A stretch of DNA of 10,351 bases from CAYGTS01 sp964352905. GTDB lineage: Bacteria > Pseudomonadota > Gammaproteobacteria > JAHCLG01. Position 1 is the stretch's first letter. Each line of letters begins with the position of its first letter. This document shows, piece by piece, positions 4,805 through 10,351 of this stretch. The notes under the pieces were generated by a model. It saw only the letters and a program-made list of their open reading frames with translations, was not told where the DNA came from and searched no databases. The stretch is from assembly GCA_964352905.1 (NCBI GenBank), contig CAYGTS010000095.1, positions 1 through 10,351 on the forward strand, given 5' to 3'. A program made the translations under genes and the position numbers.

Positions 4805-5686
4805 ATGTTTAACAGTTCGATGGTGGCATTAATCACACCAATGAATGACGATGGCAGCGTTGATTTTGAAGCGTTAGCAGGCTTGATCGAATTGCATATC
4901 GAATGTGGCACCGATGCGCTGGTGGTGATGGGCACGACCGGTGAGTCTGCAACCTTAAGCGCAAGCGATGCCATGCAGGTTATCGAGTTTAGTGTTACAC
5001 ACGTTGCAGGCAGAATTCCCGTGATTGCGGGCACTTACGCCGCTGCAACACAGCAGGTTATTGAGAAAACCACGGCTGCCATGCAGGCCAATGTTGATGC
5101 CTGCTTAATCATGACCCCGGCCTATATAAAGCCAACTCAAGAAGGCTTGTATGAGCACTATAAAGCGATTGCAAAGGCTTGTGCAATTCCCCAAATCATT
5201 TATAACGTGCCATCACGTACCGCCTGCGATATCCAAGCCGCAACCGTTGAACGGCTGGCGCATATTTCAAATATTATCGGTATTAAAGAAGCCACCGGTG
5301 ATATGGCACGTGCCCAAGAAATTTTATCGCGCTGCGGTGATAGTTTGAATTTATACAGCGGTGATGATGCAACAGCTTTAGCACTCATGATGCTAGGCGG
5401 CAAAGGTGTCATTTCTGTCACCGCCAATGTGGTACCACGCATGATGAAACAAATGTGCTCAGCTGCCTTAACCGGTGATTACGCACGCGCCTTAATGTTG
5501 AATGAAAAACTCATGCCATTGCATCGCCAATTATTCGTTGAAGCCAATCCTATACCGGTTAAATGGTGTTTAGCAGAAATGGGTTTGATAAAAAATGTGA
5601 TTCGCTTACCATTAACCACACTTGCGATGCGCTATCATGAATCATTACGAGCAGCAATGCGCAGTGCGGAAATCAACCATCTTTAA
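4805..5686 (+). CDS. dapA: 4-hydroxy-tetrahydrodipicolinate synthase DapA
   Basis: Condenses pyruvate with aspartate semialdehyde, the first committed step to diaminopimelate and lysine. The frame is open from an ATG at 4706, but the start at 4805 gives MFNSSMVALITPM, the normal N-terminus, a 293-residue protein against 292 in E. coli, and a GAGG site 5 nt upstream. Counting from here, residues align with E. coli numbering: Thr44-Thr45 in GTTGES, Tyr107, Tyr133 and Arg138 in IIYNVPSRT, and the Schiff-base Lys161 in IGIKEATGD are all present, so it should be active. The residues that bind inhibitory lysine in E. coli are largely replaced: His53 to Ala, His56 to Ala, Asn80 to Ala, Glu84 to Gln, Tyr106 to Ala. 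It is first gene of dapA-bamC-purC. Confidence 0.96.
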   Translation: MFNSSMVALITPMNDDGSVDFEALAGLIELHIECGTDALVVMGTTGESATLSASDAMQVIEFSVTHVAGRIPVIAGTYAAATQQVIEKTTAAMQANVDACLIMTPAYIKPTQEGLYEHYKAIAKACAIPQIIYNVPSRTACDIQAATVERLAHISNIIGIKEATGDMARAQEILSRCGDSLNLYSGDDATALALMMLGGKGVISVTANVVPRMMKQMCSAALTGDYARALMLNEKLMPLHRQLFVEANPIPVKWCLAEMGLIKNVIRLPLTTLAMRYHESLRAAMRSAEINHL

Positions 5687-5705
5687 AATTTATTTTGGAA
5701 AAATC

Positions 5706-6296
5706 ATGAAAAAAATAATGTTACTTTTTTTGATATCTTTATTAAGCGCGTGCGCCTCAGTTAATCGTGGCATTGCGCATTTTGAAGATAGCCGTGATAA
5801 TGCCTATCTGCATAGTAAAATGGGCCCAGGCTTACAAATTCCAGCGGGCTTAAATGGCAGCAAAATCCATGAGCATTATCCTATCCCAACGTTGCCAAAC
5901 AGTGCCCCTGTGATTAAAAGCCCCAGTATTGCACCGCCTGGTGTCTCAGCCAAAGCCGATGGCCATAACGAGCAACAAACGCCCATGTTAGCCCAAGATG
6001 ACGCGCACAATCCAGTGCTTTACATCCCGGGTGCGATGGGAAACAATTGGCCGCGTTTAGGGCAAGCTTTGCAATCAGCGGGGTTTCGCACCGTTAAAGC
6101 ACAAGCCGATATTGAGTCATATTTTATTTTAGCAACGGCTAAGCAACAAACTAAGGCTTCTATTTACCAAGTACATGTAGCGACTTCGGGTGGTTTTACT
6201 GCGGTGAACATATTAGATTTAAGTAATAAACCCGCTGCCAAAGCATTCAGTCAAAAGGTGCTAGCAGCGATTCAACAAAAACTTGTGAAGGGTTAA
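5706..6296 (+). CDS. bamC: BamC-like outer-membrane assembly lipoprotein (short form)
   Basis: A 196-residue lipoprotein. The start at 5706 gives a textbook signal, MKKIMLLFLISLLSAC, with lipobox LSAC and lipid-carrying Cys16; the open frame begins earlier at 5622 but inside dapA and without a signal. A GGAA ribosome site lies 5 nt upstream. Mature residues 17-80 (DNAYLHSKMGPGLQIPAGL, then a proline-rich stretch with HYPIPTLP) resemble the extended N-terminus of BamC that lies along BamD. A single compact domain follows at about 103-196 (VLYIPGAMGNNWPRLGQALQ). E. coli BamC is about 344 residues with two such domains, so this is a half-length version. Position between dapA and purC matches bamC (nlpB) in enterics. 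Only 2 nt separate it from purC. Confidence 0.75.
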   Translation: MKKIMLLFLISLLSACASVNRGIAHFEDSRDNAYLHSKMGPGLQIPAGLNGSKIHEHYPIPTLPNSAPVIKSPSIAPPGVSAKADGHNEQQTPMLAQDDAHNPVLYIPGAMGNNWPRLGQALQSAGFRTVKAQADIESYFILATAKQQTKASIYQVHVATSGGFTAVNILDLSNKPAAKAFSQKVLAAIQQKLVKG

Positions 6297-6298
6297 TC

Positions 6299-7015
6299 AT
6301 GCAAAAGTTAACAAAACTTTACAGTGGCAAAGCCAAATCTGTTTATGAAACGGATCAACCACAATATTATATTATGGAATTTCGTGATGATATTTCCGCG
6401 TTTAATGCAGAAAAATTAGCGAGTTTGAATAATAAAGGTTTTGTTAACAATCAATTTAACGCGTTTATCATGCAAACTTTAGCTCACGCCGGGATCAAAA
6501 CTCATTTTTTAGAATTATTTTCAGAAAATGAATCGGTTGTTAAAGCCTTACAAATGATCCCAGTTGAATGTGTTATTAGAAACATTGCAGCGGGTAATCT
6601 TTGCAAACGCTTAGGGCTAGAAGAGGGCATTGAACTCACACCACCCACCTTCGAATTTTTTTACAAGCATGACAAACTGGGTGATCCATTTATTAACGAA
6701 TATCACATTCGCACGTTTAATTGGGCCAGTGAGGCTGAAATTAACGCAATGCAAACCATTACTTTTCAGATCAATGATATTCTTAGGCCATTGTTTTTAA
6801 ATGCAGGCATGTTATTGGTTGATTTTAAATTAGAGTTTGGCCGCTGTAATGGCGAACTTTATTTAGGCGATGAATTTACACCTGATGGTTGCCGCATTTG
6901 GGACGCTAAAACCCGTGAAAAACTTGATAAAGATCGCTTCCGCCGCGATTTAGGTGATGTCGTAGAATCTTATCAAATTGCAGCGCAGCGTTTAGGCATT
7001 GAATTAAAGAAATAG
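6299..7015 (+). CDS. purC: SAICAR synthetase PurC
   Basis: Phosphoribosylaminoimidazole-succinocarboxamide synthase joins CAIR and aspartate using ATP in purine synthesis. The 238-residue length is that of the bacterial single-function enzyme (237 in E. coli). Visible signatures are LYSGKAKSVYET near the N-terminus (nucleotide-binding lysines), VECVIRNIAAGNLCKRLG at about 84-101, LVDFKLEFG at about 176-184 and GDEFTPDGCRIWD. GAAGGG at 6287-6292, inside the end of bamC, is the ribosome site, 6 nt before ATG, so translation is probably coupled to bamC. No clear terminator follows; the gene meets the DUF2490 gene tail to tail. Confidence 0.96.
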   Translation: MQKLTKLYSGKAKSVYETDQPQYYIMEFRDDISAFNAEKLASLNNKGFVNNQFNAFIMQTLAHAGIKTHFLELFSENESVVKALQMIPVECVIRNIAAGNLCKRLGLEEGIELTPPTFEFFYKHDKLGDPFINEYHIRTFNWASEAEINAMQTITFQINDILRPLFLNAGMLLVDFKLEFGRCNGELYLGDEFTPDGCRIWDAKTREKLDKDRFRRDLGDVVESYQIAAQRLGIELKK

Positions 7016-7066
7016 TGTATCTATTCAGCAAATTTGAAGGTGAATTTACCGAATGGTAATAGTTTA

Positions 7067-7109
7067 GCCCAAATATGATCGTTCCTCGCTACACCGGGAA
7101 TTGCTGACC
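7067..7109 (-). repeat. Diverged fragment of the dispersed element (D)
   Basis: CCCAAATATGATCGTTCCTC resembles CGCCAAATCTGAACGTTCCC of element A (about 15 of 20), continuing into GCTACACCGGGAATTGCTGACC, which parallels GCTACGGAGTGAGTAGTTACC. It fills most of the 102-bp gap between the convergent purC and DUF2490 genes. Confidence 0.5.
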
Positions 7110-7117
7110 GAAAATGA

Positions 7118-7804
7118 CTAACTAAACGTGAGCCCCAACCACAATACATGATCCATTTGATTAAAAGACCTGCGAAACAGTAACACGTTAATATAACCAA
7201 CTCTAAGAAAAGTGCGTTTTTTTAAAGTAAAACGTAGCCCTGCATAAACACGGTTTTGCTCAAGCGTATGCGGATTAACCCAAGTGGGATGATTCATATT
7301 AAAAAATAATTCTTCAGATACTTCAGGTGTGACATATTCATTAATGGCTTTGGGAAAAGACAACGTGGTGCGTTGGCGCAACCTAACCGCGGTGCCTGTG
7401 ACATCTTGGCGATCGCGGAATTCTAAACGCATATACCAAATTAAGTGTAATGCGGGATTCAGAAAATCAGCGTAGCGAAACTCTGGCCAGAGCGATTGAA
7501 TGGTAATAATGTTACCGCTGTCTGGCATGACAACAGGCCTGTAGTCATAGCCTAGCCATAAACTAGTGTGATTATCAATTGCCTGATAACCAAACGCTGC
7601 ACGTAACAAGGTTTGTTGATACATCGGTGTATTTGATCGCAAACGTATTTCACCGCGTAATTCGTAACGTAGTGGCGAATCATCAAAGCGGCCAGTGAGT
7701 GTTGCCGATGACCAAAGATTAGCGTTAGCTTCAGGATCGCTCGCAACCGCTTGGCAGCTAAGGCCCAAGAGTAATAATAACAAGCCAAGATATTTCCATT
7801 GCAA
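7118..7804 (-). CDS. DUF2490 outer-membrane beta-barrel-like protein
   Basis: A predicted envelope protein of unknown function. The body shows alternating hydrophobic beta-strand pattern with features of DUF2490: NLWSSATLTGRF near the start, LWLGYDYRP, EFRYADF, MRLEFRDRQ, VRLRQRTTLSF, and a C-terminal strand ending in aromatic residue (LWLGLTFS), as outer-membrane barrels do. The frame is open to an ATG at 7861, but that ATG lies inside repeat E and lacks a ribosome site. A TTG at 7804 gives LQWKYLGLLLLLLGLSCQAVAS, a good Sec signal cleaved before DPEANANLW, and AAGGGA lies 10 nt upstream; that start (228 residues) is preferred but unproven. Gene is flanked on both sides by repeat fragments D and E. 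Confidence 0.72.
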   Translation of the reverse strand: MQWKYLGLLLLLLGLSCQAVASDPEANANLWSSATLTGRFDDSPLRYELRGEIRLRSNTPMYQQTLLRAAFGYQAIDNHTSLWLGYDYRPVVMPDSGNIITIQSLWPEFRYADFLNPALHLIWYMRLEFRDRQDVTGTAVRLRQRTTLSFPKAINEYVTPEVSEELFFNMNHPTWVNPHTLEQNRVYAGLRFTLKKRTFLRVGYINVLLFRRSFNQMDHVLWLGLTFS

Positions 7805-7858
7805 TTTATCAATATCCCTTATAGCCAGCAGCGCACACACCTCGCCGCAAAATGAAAT

Positions 7859-7907
7859 CATCTGAACGTTCTGGTAAATATACAGTTAAAGGGTGTGAGC
7901 AAATACC
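7859..7907 (+). repeat. Half copy of the dispersed element (E)
   Basis: TCTGAACGTTCTGGTAAATA followed by TACAGTTAAAGGGTGTGAGC matches the right half of element B (TCTGAGCGTTCTTGGCAAAT, then ATAAGTTAAAAGGGGTGAGC) with a few substitutions and one-base shifts. The left half is absent. It sits directly upstream of the DUF2490 gene and would supply its promoter region and any N-terminal extension. Confidence 0.7.
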
Positions 7908-7922
7908 TGGTGAGTATAAAAC

Positions 7923-7951
7923 TTGACCTAAAACCGTAACCAAGCGACAAT
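7923..7951 (+). promoter_or_regulatory. Possible promoter of the cysteine-rich protein-pncA-pncB unit
   Basis: TTGACC (7923-7928, 5/6) and GACAAT (7946-7951, 4/6) are spaced by 17 bp, predicting a start near 7958 and a leader of about 25 nt. The -10 box is poor, so the call is tentative. Confidence 0.38.
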
Positions 7952-7982
7952 CCAAACGCAATACAAAATTTATAGGATCGTA

Positions 7983-8369
7983 ATGAGAGAATTTTTCATC
8001 ATCATTTTGCTAGGGATGTTAAGCAGTATGGCTTTTACAGTTCCTAGCAAAGGTATTCTTAATCCTAGCCATCAAATCAGAGCGATGCAACCATTAATGC
8101 TGTTACCATCCAAAGTTGCCGTAATTCCCAGTTGTCATCGTTATCAGGTAACCTGTTTTGATAACGAAAGTAAAGTCGTGAAAGGAAGCATTATCATTCA
8201 AGAACAAGCGCTCTATATTGCGCAAATCCAAAAATACCGATGTGGCGTAGCAGGATTACGCTTACAAAGTGACTTGCCACGCTACTTAAATCAGCAATGT
8301 AATAATCGTTTAATGGGGCAGTGTCATGGTCAGTGTCGTGCTGATTTAAAATATTGGTTGCTGCGTTAA
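7983..8369 (+). CDS. Small secreted cysteine-rich protein, function unknown
   Basis: Not recognised. A 128-residue protein with a clear N-terminal signal (MREFFIIILLGMLSSMAFTV, probable cleavage shortly after) and no lipobox, so it should be exported to the periplasm or beyond. The mature part holds six cysteines: Cys51, Cys58, Cys87, Cys106, Cys114 and Cys118, an even number suited to three disulfides, with a C-terminal CHGQC motif. No membrane helix follows the signal, and the mature chain is basic. Start is supported by AGGA at 7974-7977, 5 nt upstream. pncA begins 20 nt after the stop, so it probably shares a transcript with NAD-salvage genes; whether that reflects a shared function is unknown. 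Confidence 0.75.
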   Translation: MREFFIIILLGMLSSMAFTVPSKGILNPSHQIRAMQPLMLLPSKVAVIPSCHRYQVTCFDNESKVVKGSIIIQEQALYIAQIQKYRCGVAGLRLQSDLPRYLNQQCNNRLMGQCHGQCRADLKYWLLR

Positions 8370-8389
8370 CACAATAAGGTAAAGAGACT

Positions 8390-9052
8390 ATGCGTAAAAT
8401 CACATTGCCTGCAAGAAATCAGATTGCCAGCATGGATGTTGATGCGCAAAATACTTTCACCCCAATCTGCCCTAAGGAATTACCAGTGCCTGAAGGGCAT
8501 TGTATTGTGAATGAATTAAATCGACAAGCTGAGTTTGCGCAATTCCGTATTGGCAGTAAAGATGCGCATAGCCTTAAGGCTATTTGGGTTAGTGATGAAA
8601 CGCATGCCCCATTAAGCGAACTCACTGCTGAGAATGTAGATTGCTATTGGCCAGCGCATGCCATTATTGGCACAAAGGGTTTTGAACTCATTGCGGGTTT
8701 ACCAAAACCAACTGATTATGATTTTTTTGTGTGGAAGGGTATAGAGCTAGATCTGCATCCTTATGGTGCGTGCTATCACGATCTGGCTGAAAAGCTTTCA
8801 ACTGGTTTAATTGAATACTTAATGCTGAATAATATTACCACGGTATTGGTTGGCGGCTTAGCGCTAGATTTTTGTGTAAAAACCACGGCATTGCAATTAC
8901 GCCGTAATAATTTTAATGTATTAGTGAATTTAGCAGCAACCAAAGCAATTGCCAAAGACAGCTGTGAAAGTGCCTTAAAAGAAATGCAACAAAAAGGGAT
9001 TGAATTGTTCAACAGTGTTGATGACTTAATTAGCACCGATGAGGCGAAGTAA
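8390..9052 (+). CDS. pncA: Nicotinamidase PncA (isochorismatase-like hydrolase)
   Basis: Hydrolyses nicotinamide to nicotinate and ammonia. The 220-residue protein has the cysteine-hydrolase fold features of PncA: catalytic Asp18 in DAQNTF, Lys116 in FFVWKGIE, and nucleophile Cys162 in GGLALDFCVKTTA, preceded by the family's cis-peptide-type hydrophobic pair. Metal ligands seem present as Asp58 and His60 (KDAH), His72 (ETHAP) and His90 in the WPAHAIIGTKGFEL signature, which corresponds to WPxHCxxGTxGxxL. The metal-site spacing is somewhat longer than in the Mycobacterium enzyme. Stop and the pncB start share one base (TAATG), so the two salvage enzymes are translationally coupled and feed each other directly. 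A weak AAGGT/AAAGAG ribosome site precedes the ATG. Confidence 0.92.
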   Translation: MRKITLPARNQIASMDVDAQNTFTPICPKELPVPEGHCIVNELNRQAEFAQFRIGSKDAHSLKAIWVSDETHAPLSELTAENVDCYWPAHAIIGTKGFELIAGLPKPTDYDFFVWKGIELDLHPYGACYHDLAEKLSTGLIEYLMLNNITTVLVGGLALDFCVKTTALQLRRNNFNVLVNLAATKAIAKDSCESALKEMQQKGIELFNSVDDLISTDEAK

Positions 9053-10209
9053 TGATTATTGAATCAATGTTAGATACCGATCTCTATAAATTCACCATGA
9101 TGCAGGTGGTCTTGCACCAATTCCCGGGTAACATTGTTGAATATCGTTTTAAATGTCGTAATAAAGATGTTGATTTACGGCCATTCGCCCAGCAAATTTC
9201 ACAAGAAATTGACTCTCTTTGTCAATTGCGGTTTAAAAAACAAGAGCTTGATTATTTACGCCAATTTCGGTTTTTTAAGTCCGATTTTATTGATTTTTTA
9301 CGTATCTTTGAGTTAAACCGTGATTTTATTAAAATTGAGCAAAATGAAAATTTAGAAATTATTATGCAAGGGCCTTGGTTGCATACGATTTTATTCGAAG
9401 TACCGGTGCTTGCTATTGTAAGCGAAGTTGTGATGTCACAACTTTACCCCAATTTAACTTTTGATGAAGGCAAAGAAAAATTACAAGAAAAAATTAACCG
9501 CATCAAAACCAGCACGCCGGTCGGTGAATTCAAGTTTTCAGAATTTGGTACCAGGCGACGCTTTTCCAAAGAATGGCATTTTGAAGTGATTAAACTGTTA
9601 AAAAAAGAGTTACCAAAAAATTTAGTTGGTACCAGTAACGTATTATTTGCCAAAGAATTAAATTTAAAACCACATGGCACCATGGCACATGAATATATTC
9701 AAGCGTGTCAAGCCAGTGGTCCACGTTTAATTGATAGCCAAAAATTTGCTTTTGAACATTGGCAACAAGAATACCGTGGTGATCTTGGCATTGCCCTGAC
9801 CGATACCTATGGTATTGAACCGTTTTTAAATGATTTTGATTTATATTTCTGTAAATTATTTGATGGCGTAAGACTAGATTCGGGTGATCCTTTTGATTCG
9901 GGTGAAAAAGTGATTGCGCATTATTTAAAACATCGCATCGATCCTAAAACCAAAACCATGGTTTTTAGTGATGCATTGAATATTGGGCTTGCCCTGGAAT
10001 TATTTTGGCGCTTTAAAGAGCGAACCAATCCCGTGTTTGGTATTGGCACTAATTTTACTAATGATGTTGGTGCAACGCCGCTACAAAATGTGATTAAAAT
10101 GACTGCCTGTAATGGCCAAGTGGTGGCAAAAATTTCTGATGAACCAGATAAAACCATGTGCCGTGATTTATCGTATTTGGAATATTTGAAAAAAGTGTTT
10201 AAGATGTGA
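9052..10209 (+). CDS. pncB: Nicotinate phosphoribosyltransferase PncB
   Basis: Joins nicotinate to PRPP, with ATP hydrolysis, to make nicotinate mononucleotide, the entry step of the Preiss-Handler NAD route. At 385 residues it is full length (about 400 in E. coli). Recognisable parts in order: LDTDLYKFTMMQ (7-18) of the N-terminal domain; SEFGTRRRFS (163-172), the substrate-binding loop; GTSNVLFAKELNLKPHGTMAHE ending in His213, the residue that is transiently phosphorylated; LTDTYG (249-254); VRLDSGDP (273-280) for PRPP; and IGTNFTND (331-338). GAGGCGAAG at 9041-9049 inside pncA serves as ribosome site. No terminator is evident after the TGA; repeat sequence follows. Confidence 0.96.
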   Translation: MIIESMLDTDLYKFTMMQVVLHQFPGNIVEYRFKCRNKDVDLRPFAQQISQEIDSLCQLRFKKQELDYLRQFRFFKSDFIDFLRIFELNRDFIKIEQNENLEIIMQGPWLHTILFEVPVLAIVSEVVMSQLYPNLTFDEGKEKLQEKINRIKTSTPVGEFKFSEFGTRRRFSKEWHFEVIKLLKKELPKNLVGTSNVLFAKELNLKPHGTMAHEYIQACQASGPRLIDSQKFAFEHWQQEYRGDLGIALTDTYGIEPFLNDFDLYFCKLFDGVRLDSGDPFDSGEKVIAHYLKHRIDPKTKTMVFSDALNIGLALELFWRFKERTNPVFGIGTNFTNDVGATPLQNVIKMTACNGQVVAKISDEPDKTMCRDLSYLEYLKKVFKM

Positions 10210-10234
10210 GTGTTTTTGAACAACTCATTAGGAT

Positions 10235-10248
10235 CCGTCATTGCGAGC
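10235..10248 (+). repeat. GTCATTGCGAGC repeat, copy 1
   Basis: CCGTCATTGCGAGC, 25 bp after the pncB stop, identical to 10299-10312 and one base different from 79-92. The following bases (TGACAAATCCCC) depart from the full-length repeat, so this is a truncated unit. Confidence 0.7.
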
Positions 10249-10298
10249 TGACAAATCCCCACGAAACTTTTAGTTAATTGTTTAATAAGCAGTAGCTT

Positions 10299-10323
10299 CC
10301 GTCATTGCGAGCGCAGCGCGGCA
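10299..10323 (+). repeat. GTCATTGCGAGC repeat, copy 2
   Basis: CCGTCATTGCGAGCGCAGCG followed by CGGCA is the typical full core of this repeat family, 64 bp from copy 1 in the same orientation. The remaining bases to 10351 hold no visible gene. Confidence 0.75.
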
Positions 10324-10351
10324 GGGTTTGTGGCATTGAGCGAAATGTTAA

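Noticed and set aside
5622..5705. 28-residue extension of the BamC-like protein into dapA
   Set aside because: It would bury the lipoprotein signal peptide; the ATG at 5706 gives a complete signal with lipobox.
7016..7066. Possible terminator after purC (TACC-GAAT-GGTA)
   Set aside because: The stem has only four pairs and no T-run follows.
7081..7907. D and E as the two ends of one large transposon carrying the DUF2490 gene
   Set aside because: D matches the reverse of the element's left end while E matches its right end in forward sense, so they do not make a normal facing pair, and no transposase or target duplication is seen.
10210..10351. Possible small gene or terminator after pncB
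   Set aside because: The stretch is made of truncated GTCATTGCGAGC repeats; no open frame with a start signal and no stem with a T-run is visible.

Overview
The window looks like chromosome from a moderately AT-rich gammaproteobacterium. The gene order gcvR-bcp divergent from dapA-bamC-purC is a classic gammaproteobacterial neighbourhood. The style of the MFS transporter (YxFEYMIQVSP near the N-terminus, resembling nutrient importers of Legionella, Coxiella and Francisella) and the abundant GTCATTGCGAGC-type palindromic repeats suggest Legionellales or a relative. That placement is an inference from pattern memory, not from a search.

Layout. Positions 1-287 hold no gene but a 140-bp palindromic repeat pair. 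Next come a TauE/SafE (TSUP) membrane permease (288-1091) and a 12-helix MFS transporter (1215-2501) with its own sigma70-like promoter. A leftward operon follows: gcvR (4529-3999), bcp peroxiredoxin (3900-3418), and a HEPN/MNT toxin-antitoxin-like pair (3421-2709). The last three genes are joined by two ATGA overlaps. From a shared upstream region (4530-4804), dapA-bamC-purC (4805-7015) runs rightward: lysine/peptidoglycan precursor synthesis, an outer-membrane assembly lipoprotein and purine synthesis. A DUF2490 outer-membrane protein (7804-7118) is convergent with purC. Last, a small secreted six-cysteine protein of unknown function (7983-8369) is followed closely by pncA (nicotinamidase) and pncB (nicotinate phosphoribosyltransferase), which together turn nicotinamide into nicotinate mononucleotide for NAD salvage. 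The window ends in more GTCATTGCGAGC repeats.

The most unusual non-coding content is a dispersed palindromic element, apparently not coding. A 180-bp copy lies at 2514-2693 and a compact 79-bp copy at 3924-4002; these two face each other around the bcp-HEPN-MNT block. A clear half copy is at 7859-7907, and weaker relatives are at 7067-7109 and 4700-4740. A separate 90-bp inverted repeat lies upstream of dapA, and a 12-bp direct repeat underlies the predicted -35 boxes of both divergent promoters.

The genes are mostly metabolic and envelope functions of a standard core genome. Points of interest are the toxin-antitoxin pair fused by overlap to a housekeeping peroxiredoxin, a DapA lacking most lysine-feedback residues, a Bcp without either usual resolving cysteine, a half-length BamC, a possibly leaderless gcvR transcript, and a G9 tract in the TSUP gene. 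No tRNA, rRNA, CRISPR array, transposase gene or convincing rho-independent terminator was seen.
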